From: an uncultured Clostridia bacterium
GTDB taxonomy: Bacteria > Bacillota > Clostridia > UBA1381
Direction: 5' to 3'
DNA length: 20,696 nucleotides
NCBI GenBank assembly: GCA_944391635.1
Contig: CALXUL010000048.1
Location: forward strand, 1 to 20,696
Shown: one piece after another, positions 15,519 through 20,696 of the stretch
Layout of the letters: every line of letters begins with the position of its first letter
How positions within the stretch are numbered: position 1 is the first letter of the stretch
Notes under the pieces: model-generated
Databases searched by the model: none
What the model was told of the DNA's origin: nothing
The model's input: the letters and a program-made list of their open reading frames with translations, nothing else
Program-made: the position numbers and the translations under genes

Positions 15519-17081
15519 ATGATAAAAATTGTAAATTTACGTGCTGAGATTGGATATAGCCAAAGGGATGTATTTTGGCTGACAGCTAAAAAACTTGGCA
15601 CAGAAAGTATAAAAAACGTAAAAGTAATACGCCGTGCTGTGGATGCAAGAAGAAAAAATGATGTGCATTATGTGCTTACGCTTGAGGCGGAGTGTGATAA
15701 TGAGAGTTATATCCTCGGACAAAATATAAAAGGTGTGGAGGCGTATAGTCCGCTTAAATATACATTTCCAGGTGAGAAAATACCAAAGAAACGCCCGGTT
15801 ATAGTAGGAACAGGCCCTGCCGGATTGTTTTGCGCGCTGTATCTTGCTCGTATGGGTGCAATGCCGATTGTTATTGAACGCGGCGCTGATGTTGATGAGA
15901 GGACAAAAGCAGTTGAAACATTTTGGAAAGGATTAGAACTTGATATAAATACAAATGTACAGTTTGGAGAAGGCGGTGCGGGAACGTTTTCTGATGGGAA
16001 GCTTAATACCGGAACGCATGATGTGCGAATGCGCACTGTACTTGAGGAATTTGTACGCTACGGCGCACCGGAAGATATTCTGGTAGACTCAAAACCACAT
16101 ATTGGAACCGATATACTGCGTGATGTAGTAAAAAACATGCGCAAAGAAATAATAAAACATGGTGCAGAAGTGAGGTTTTTAACTAAGCTGACCGATATAA
16201 TGGTTGATAAAGGCAAAGTTTGTGCGGCAGTAGTAGAGGATAAAAACGGACAGGAAATTATTGAAACAGACGATATAGTGCTTGCGATAGGGCATAGCGC
16301 ACGTGATACGATGGAAATGATTTTAAAAAAAGGTGTTATGATGGAGGCAAAACCGTTTTCTGTCGGGGTTAGAATAGAGCATAGTCAGGATTTTATATCA
16401 CGTGCAATGTATGGAAAATACGCGCAGGATTTGCCGCCGGCAGATTATAAAATGGCAGTACATTTGGATGGCAGAAGGTCAGTTTATACATTTTGTATGT
16501 GCCCCGGCGGACAGGTTGTTGCGGCGGCGTCCGAGAAAGAATCTGTTGTGACAAACGGAATGAGTTATTCAAAAAGGGACGGTAAAAATGCGAATAGTGC
16601 ACTTTTGGTAAGTGTGGGTCCTGGGGATTTTGGTTTTGAGCCGCTTTGCGGTATAGAATTTCAGCAGAGTATCGAAAGAAAAGCGTATGAGGTTGCAGGT
16701 AATTACTTTGCGCCGGCTCAAACGGTTGGAAGTTTTATGGGAAAAAGCAGTACAAATAAACCGCAATCGGTAATTCCTACTTATATGCCAGGAGTATATT
16801 TTACTGATTTGAGCAAGGTTTTGCCTGAATTTGTTTCGGATTCATTAAAAGCAGCGCTTGTGCTGATGGATAGGAAAATTAAAGGATTTGCAGACAGTGA
16901 CGCTATACTTACCGCGCCTGAAACAAGAAGCTCATCACCGGTAAGATTTGTTAGGGACAGTAAAATGCAGCTGTCGATAAAAGGTTTATATTCAGCCGGT
17001 GAGGGCGGCGGACATGCAGGGGGTATAACCTCGTCCGCTGTTGACGGTATACGTGTGGCTGAAGCAGTTATGAGTGTATAA
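15519..17081 (+). CDS. COG2509-type FAD-dependent protein
   Basis: A 520-residue protein of the uncharacterised FAD-dependent dehydrogenase group (COG2509). A small N-terminal domain (1-85) precedes the dinucleotide fold with GTGPAG (97-102), 'VIERGADVDERTK' and the family stretch 'QFGEGGAGTFSDGKLNTGTHD' split over 148-168. The C-terminal 'GLYSAGEGGGHAGGI' closes the FAD site. It differs from the preceding flavoprotein in length and motifs, so it is not a recent duplicate. AAGG (15506-15509) is 9 bases before the ATG, and the gap to the previous gene is 22 bases, indicating one operon. Substrate and partner are unknown. Confidence 0.92.
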   Translation: MIKIVNLRAEIGYSQRDVFWLTAKKLGTESIKNVKVIRRAVDARRKNDVHYVLTLEAECDNESYILGQNIKGVEAYSPLKYTFPGEKIPKKRPVIVGTGPAGLFCALYLARMGAMPIVIERGADVDERTKAVETFWKGLELDINTNVQFGEGGAGTFSDGKLNTGTHDVRMRTVLEEFVRYGAPEDILVDSKPHIGTDILRDVVKNMRKEIIKHGAEVRFLTKLTDIMVDKGKVCAAVVEDKNGQEIIETDDIVLAIGHSARDTMEMILKKGVMMEAKPFSVGVRIEHSQDFISRAMYGKYAQDLPPADYKMAVHLDGRRSVYTFCMCPGGQVVAAASEKESVVTNGMSYSKRDGKNANSALLVSVGPGDFGFEPLCGIEFQQSIERKAYEVAGNYFAPAQTVGSFMGKSSTNKPQSVIPTYMPGVYFTDLSKVLPEFVSDSLKAALVLMDRKIKGFADSDAILTAPETRSSSPVRFVRDSKMQLSIKGLYSAGEGGGHAGGITSSAVDGIRVAEAVMSV

Positions 17082-17261
17082 TGTGAAATAATTTTGCACT
17101 GCAATTGCTTTTCTAACTTACAATATATGAAATATTAGTGGAGAAAAATATTAGACAGAGTACTCTTTTGGTATGGAAAAAAAAGAAAGTATGTTTTTAA
17201 TATACTTAATATATTATCTTGGGTATGATAGCGGGAAAAGTATTGCTAAGTGGATATAACT
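17082..17261. other. Intergenic stretch between convergent genes, with one tiny ORF
   Basis: No known gene is seen here. The stretch is AT-rich and contains a weak palindrome around 17101-17108 (GCAATTGC). On the plus strand an open frame from ATG 17173 to TAA 17259 would give 28 residues, M-E-K-K-E-S-M-F-L-I-Y-L-I-Y-Y-L-G-Y and so on, with a hydrophobic middle. It has no clear ribosome binding site. It stops two bases before the terminator stem. It may be chance, or part of the trailer of the operon transcript. Confidence 0.35.
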
Positions 17262-17295
17262 AAAAAGAAGCATACGTTAAGTATGCTTCTTTTTT
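17262..17295. terminator. Bidirectional intrinsic terminator between convergent operons
   Basis: A perfect 14-bp stem, 17262-17275 with 17281-17294, and a GTTAA loop. The plus strand runs into a T tract (17290-17295) and the minus strand into TTTTT (complement of 17266-17262), so it can stop both the flavoprotein operon (plus) and the GH28 operon (minus). Confidence 0.92.
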
Positions 17296-17337
17296 AATAT
17301 TTTAAATAAATTCGAGTGGAAAAAAAGTTTTTATGAT

Positions 17338-18600
17338 TTATTCTATTATAATTTTGTCGCGTGTATCGTCATGTTTTTTAGTAAAATCAATATTATCATA
17401 TGAAAAATTATCGCAGTTTCTTACATAGAGTCCCCAAGCCGGGAGAATGCCGAAATTATGAAATTCGGGATAGCGTTTGCCCATAGGTGGAACAGTGCGG
17501 GGAGTATATTCCAAAACATTGCCATCCATTTTAAGATTAAAATTTTTCAGAGTAATATTTTCGATATGCTGTGTATCTGTTCCCGATACGCATACAACAG
17601 ATTTTGCATTCCCCCAAGCCTCACCTTTATATGTTGTACCAACAGCGTTTATGCAGTCTCCGTAAAGACCATCAATTACAATATTTTTTATGCAGCTCTC
17701 AGTAGTGCGGCGGTTTTGCCCCTGATAAGCCCGCAATCTGTCACCGTTTGCTATAAATATAGGACCGGTTGAATTTATTAGTTTTATATTTTTTATTGTA
17801 AGTCCATCAAGATTTCCACCGTCGACCGGGCATATTTTTATAGCGCAGCCATTACAATCATAAATTGTAGAGTTTTCAAAACGAATATCAGAAAAATCAC
17901 CTACCGATTCAGTGCCTATTTTAAAGCCCGCCCAGTTAGTACTTATAAGACAGTTTTTAACAGTAATATCAGCGCAAGGTGCGTCAACTGTGGTTTTCAG
18001 ACAAATTGCGTCATCGCCGCTGTCGATAAAGCAGTTATTAATCAGACAGTGCCGGCAGGCATCAATATCTATACCGTCATTATTGCCGTTTGCGCGGCTT
18101 TGAATTTTTATATCTTCAATGTTTATATTTTCACAGTTCATTAAATGAAGCGTCCAGGCTGCTGGATTTTTTAACATAATACCATTTAATGATATGTTTT
18201 TAGAGTTCATAATCCTAACCAGGAAAGGTCGTTCAAAATGATGAGGATGGTTTGGCGAAAATATGCCGCCGCGCCCGTCTATTACGCCTTCGCCGCTGAT
18301 GGTGATGTTTTCAGCGCCGTCGGCATAAATTAAACTTCTGCCTCTTAAATGATCGACAGCATCGGTAAATAAATTAACTTTGTCCGAATAATCATTAAAA
18401 TTATCACTGCCTAAAATATATGCACCTTTTTCCAAGACAAGATTAAGGTTGCTCGGCAAAAACAGTGTTCCGGTAATATATACTCCTGCTCCTATAGTAA
18501 GAGGCAGACGATTTTTTGCAGCAGTATCTAATGCAGCTTGGATTTTTTCGGTTTGATGAGTATTTGAAGATGGCATTACGCCAAACTCTGTAATGTTCAT
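17338..18600 (-). CDS. Glycoside hydrolase family 28 (polygalacturonase-like), cytoplasmic
   Basis: A 420-residue right-handed beta-helix protein of the GH28 type. Conserved catalytic region: 'NGNNDGIDIDACRHC' (N174, D175, G176) and 'FIDSGDDAICLKT' (D196, D197), the three carboxylates of the family. The downstream GHG motif of classical polygalacturonases is replaced by 'NWAGFKIGTES' (around 222-232) and the R-I-K motif by 'AIKI' (253-256), so the substrate may not be plain polygalacturonate. No signal peptide is present, so it should work inside the cell on imported oligosaccharides. Its ATG overlaps the stop of the kinase gene by four bases (ATGA), implying translational coupling; the nearest AGG-like site is 14 bases away. 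Confidence 0.88.
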   Translation of the reverse strand: MNITEFGVMPSSNTHQTEKIQAALDTAAKNRLPLTIGAGVYITGTLFLPSNLNLVLEKGAYILGSDNFNDYSDKVNLFTDAVDHLRGRSLIYADGAENITISGEGVIDGRGGIFSPNHPHHFERPFLVRIMNSKNISLNGIMLKNPAAWTLHLMNCENINIEDIKIQSRANGNNDGIDIDACRHCLINNCFIDSGDDAICLKTTVDAPCADITVKNCLISTNWAGFKIGTESVGDFSDIRFENSTIYDCNGCAIKICPVDGGNLDGLTIKNIKLINSTGPIFIANGDRLRAYQGQNRRTTESCIKNIVIDGLYGDCINAVGTTYKGEAWGNAKSVVCVSGTDTQHIENITLKNFNLKMDGNVLEYTPRTVPPMGKRYPEFHNFGILPAWGLYVRNCDNFSYDNIDFTKKHDDTRDKIIIE

Positions 18601-20363
18601 AATGTTTCATTATTCCTTTCATTTGTAGTTGAAGCATCATTATGGTTATTAAGCGGCAGGGTAATTGTAAAGTGAGTGCCTTTGCCTTCTATGCTTTCCA
18701 CAGCTAAACCATATTCTGTGCCAAACAGAAGTTTTATCCGTCTGTTAACATTATTAACACCTATATGCTTAGAAGTTATATAAATATCAGAAGCCAGAAT
18801 TTTTTGTACCGAGGTTAAGGTTTGCTTATCCATTCCTGCGCCGTCATCAGAAACTTCTATTTTAAGTTTATCATTTTCCGAGAAGGCTCTGACTTTAATT
18901 GTGCCAAATCTGCCCGATGGCCTTATCCCATGCTGGAATGCGTTTTCTACCAAAGGCTGTAGCATTAATTTTACTACCCGGCAGCCGGAAAGTTCTTGTG
19001 GAAAATCAGTTTCCAGCTTGAATTTTTCCGGATACCTGAGCTGGAGTATTTTTACATACAGCATTAAATGTTCAGCCTCTTCGGATAAAGTTACTATTTT
19101 ATTTTCTCCGTCAAGGCTAATTCTAAGCATTTTAGAAAGACTGATAGTTATATCCGAAATATCATTTGGTGCTTTAAAATGCCGATACGCCATGAAGTTA
19201 ATAGTTTCAAGTGTGTTATACAAAAAATGCGGGTTAATCTGCGCTTGAAGAGCAGAAGTATAGGCGTTGTTTAAAAGCGCAATTCTGTGCTCAAGTTCTA
19301 TCTCTGTAAGCCGTTTGTCTTGTATAGTTGTATTTATATTGTTAATTATAAATGAAAGCTCATTATCAATTGAGAGGGCTTTTTCGCTGTCAAAATCTTC
19401 GCCTATTGATTCAATAATACTTTGAATAGGTTTAAATGTACGCACGGTAAGAAGAATTGATACAAGCATTGTAGTAACAAGAGACAGGAATATTATAATA
19501 ATTGATATAAAGCCTGACCTGCCAGTCTGTGATTCAGGCGATGAGATGTATATATAAGAAAGCGAACTTTGCCGGGAATCTAATGTTTCAACAAAAGCCC
19601 CGGAAGAATTAGCTTCTTCCATGCGCTCATATACATAGGCATATTGATTAAAAGCATCATACATCCGTTCAATGTTGGTTGATAAAACAAGCTTTTTATA
19701 CTCATTTAAAATATATAATTCGTTAGCAGATGATTGTGTGCCGAGTATTACATTTAAAAGGGTTTCAACGTTAAGATTTACAATTATAGCTCCAATGTTT
19801 TTTCCCAGCTCATTAAATACCGGGAGCATAAAAGATAAGCAATATGGATATTTATCAGAAATTTTGCGCGGAGTTACAATTAATTCGTTGCTGTATGTAT
19901 GGGAATATGAAGAAAGCCAAGACTTATCCGGGAATTTTTCGATGGTGTCATTATATGCTCCTGAAATTATGTATCTTTTTTCAGCTGAGTAAAGATATAT
20001 TGACTCAATGTATTTATAAAAGAGATTGGAAGTAGACATAATACTGTTATAATCAGCTTTGGTATATACCTCCGGTTCTTCAGCAGACATAAAGTCAATA
20101 ATATCGGGATTTTGAGAAAGAATATAAATATAAAGTTTCATCTCAGCGTATATATTATCAAAAGATGTTGCTGTATTTGAAATCTGCTGACGATATGACG
20201 CGCTTAGCTGTTGTTCGGAGGAACGAAAATGACTGATATAAAGCCCCATAAAAAGTATCGTCATAGGAATAATTACGATAAACAGAATTGTCACAAAATT
20301 TTTCACTATAATACTGTTAGTTTTATAGCTGGTAAGATACTTGAAAATACTTGTTTTACTCAT
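18597..20363 (-). CDS. YesM-type sensor histidine kinase
   Basis: A 588-residue membrane sensor. One helix near 22-45, an extracellular Cache-like sensing domain (46-283), a second helix near 284-308, a short HAMP-like linker, then the His-kinase domain of the YesM type: 'LQAQINPHFLYNTLETINFM' with the phosphorylated H379, an N box 'QPLVENAFQHGI' (E473, N474) and 'SDDGAGM' (507-511). YesM/YesN pairs often control uptake and breakdown of pectin-type or other plant glycans, which fits the GH28 gene coupled to its 3' end. It starts three bases after the response-regulator remnant, with AAAGGG near 20374-20379 as ribosome binding site. The expected cognate response regulator is not intact on this strand. 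Confidence 0.93.
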   Translation of the reverse strand: MSKTSIFKYLTSYKTNSIIVKNFVTILFIVIIPMTILFMGLYISHFRSSEQQLSASYRQQISNTATSFDNIYAEMKLYIYILSQNPDIIDFMSAEEPEVYTKADYNSIMSTSNLFYKYIESIYLYSAEKRYIISGAYNDTIEKFPDKSWLSSYSHTYSNELIVTPRKISDKYPYCLSFMLPVFNELGKNIGAIIVNLNVETLLNVILGTQSSANELYILNEYKKLVLSTNIERMYDAFNQYAYVYERMEEANSSGAFVETLDSRQSSLSYIYISSPESQTGRSGFISIIIIFLSLVTTMLVSILLTVRTFKPIQSIIESIGEDFDSEKALSIDNELSFIINNINTTIQDKRLTEIELEHRIALLNNAYTSALQAQINPHFLYNTLETINFMAYRHFKAPNDISDITISLSKMLRISLDGENKIVTLSEEAEHLMLYVKILQLRYPEKFKLETDFPQELSGCRVVKLMLQPLVENAFQHGIRPSGRFGTIKVRAFSENDKLKIEVSDDGAGMDKQTLTSVQKILASDIYITSKHIGVNNVNRRIKLLFGTEYGLAVESIEGKGTHFTITLPLNNHNDASTTNERNNETL

Positions 20364-20366
20364 ACA

Positions 20367-20633
20367 TCAATGCCCTTTCTGAGCCAGGTATTCAGTAGGC
20401 GAGAGAGATGTTACCTGCTTAAACTGCTGTGTAAAATATTTAGGGTTATTATATCCGCACATTTGACTGATTTCATAGATTTTATATTTATTTTGCTCCA
20501 TAAGCTCTATTGCATGCGAAATACGTATATTAATAAGATAATCGCGGAAATTTTCGCCGGTATATTGCTTAAACAGCCGCGATAGATATGATGCATTAAG
20601 AAATACATATCCTTTTGTGCAGAAATATTTCAT
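20367..20633 (-). pseudogene. C-terminal fragment of a YesN-type response regulator (AraC DNA-binding domain)
   Basis: The 88-codon open frame encodes the recognition helix of the first HTH ('NASYLSRLFKQYTGENF'), the linker 'RISHAIELMEQNKYKIYEIS' and the complete second HTH ('GYNNPKYFTQQFKQVTSLSPTEYL'). It would make up only the last sixth or so of a normal 500-residue YesN protein. The frame stays open for ten codons above the first ATG, then meets TAA (20664-20666). The receiver domain and linker are absent from this strand. No ribosome binding site precedes the ATG at 20633. It sits just where the response regulator gene of a YesN-YesM pair is expected, so it is read as a truncated remnant; a short standalone regulator is less likely. 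Confidence 0.62.
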
Positions 20634-20680
20634 AAAGGGAGTTATGCTTGGCGCTGTAAAGGGTTAATTGAGGTGATAAG

Positions 20681-20696
20681 ATGCTGAAGGTACTTG
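20681..20696 (+). CDS. Start of a gene on the plus strand, possibly a response regulator (partial)
   Basis: An ATG with a strong ribosome binding site (GAGGTGAT, 20670-20677, three bases before it) opens a frame M-L-K-V-L that runs off the window. M-L-K-V-L-(I/V)-V-D-D-E is the common beginning of YesN-type response regulators, which is why it is flagged beside the regulator remnant. Five codons cannot prove the family. Confidence 0.45.

Noticed and set aside
17082..17337. Possible riboswitch or structured RNA in the convergent intergenic stretch
   Set aside because: Apart from the bidirectional terminator I saw no conserved aptamer-like structure, and no downstream gene on either strand would be controlled.
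1..20696. CRISPR array, insertion sequence, prophage, tRNA or rRNA genes
   Set aside because: I saw no regularly spaced repeats, transposase or integrase frames, or tRNA-like cloverleaf sequence in the window.

Overview
The window looks like an AT-rich chromosomal segment from a low-GC, Gram-positive, anaerobic Clostridia-type bacterium, probably a gut or plant-fibre fermenter. The evidence is a V/A-type (rather than only F-type) ATPase operon, S-layer-homology surface protein, AraC and YesM-type regulators, AGGAGG-like ribosome binding sites, TTGACA/TATAAT promoters and intracellular glycosidases for fucose- and galacturonate-type sugars. The pectin-like enzyme together with an SLH protein recalls pectin degraders such as Monoglobus, but that is only a guess. 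No rRNA, tRNA, CRISPR array, insertion sequence or prophage gene was seen.

Region 1 (1-8335): a co-directional V/A-ATPase operon in the order (end of an upstream gene)-C-I-K-F-E-A-B-D, tightly packed and closed by a strong terminator. It contains the catalytic and rotor head (A, B, D, F), the peripheral stalk (E) and the membrane part (I, K, C). The single acidic residue in K and the absence of the known Na+ ligands in K favour a proton-coupled rotor.

Region 2 (8336-8824): a monocistronic unit with a near-consensus promoter, a palindromic operator over the start site, and an unrecognised 105-residue protein that ends in a Cys/His-rich, metal-binding-like tail. This is the least explained gene in the window.

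Region 3 (8788-11094): a cytoplasmic GH29 alpha-L-fucosidase gene (minus) diverges from an AraC-type regulator (plus). Between them lie a strong extended -10 promoter and an inverted repeat at the predicted transcription start.

Region 4 (11095-13125): a secreted SLH-domain protein with tandem promoters and repeated C-terminal beta modules. Region 5 (13162-17081): an apparent operon of an AI-2E-family membrane permease and two flavoproteins (HI0933/YhiN-like and COG2509-like). A bidirectional terminator (17262-17294) separates it from region 6.

Region 6 (17338-20696), minus strand: a GH28 glycosidase, translationally coupled to a YesM-like sensor histidine kinase, and in front of the kinase only the C-terminal part of a YesN/AraC-type DNA-binding domain. 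Where the rest of that response regulator should be, the sequence instead shows a strong ribosome binding site and an ATG facing the other way, beginning M-L-K-V-L, the usual start of a response regulator. This suggests an inversion, a pseudogene, or an assembly join at the window edge, and it is one of the two observations most worth checking, with the Cys-rich gene.
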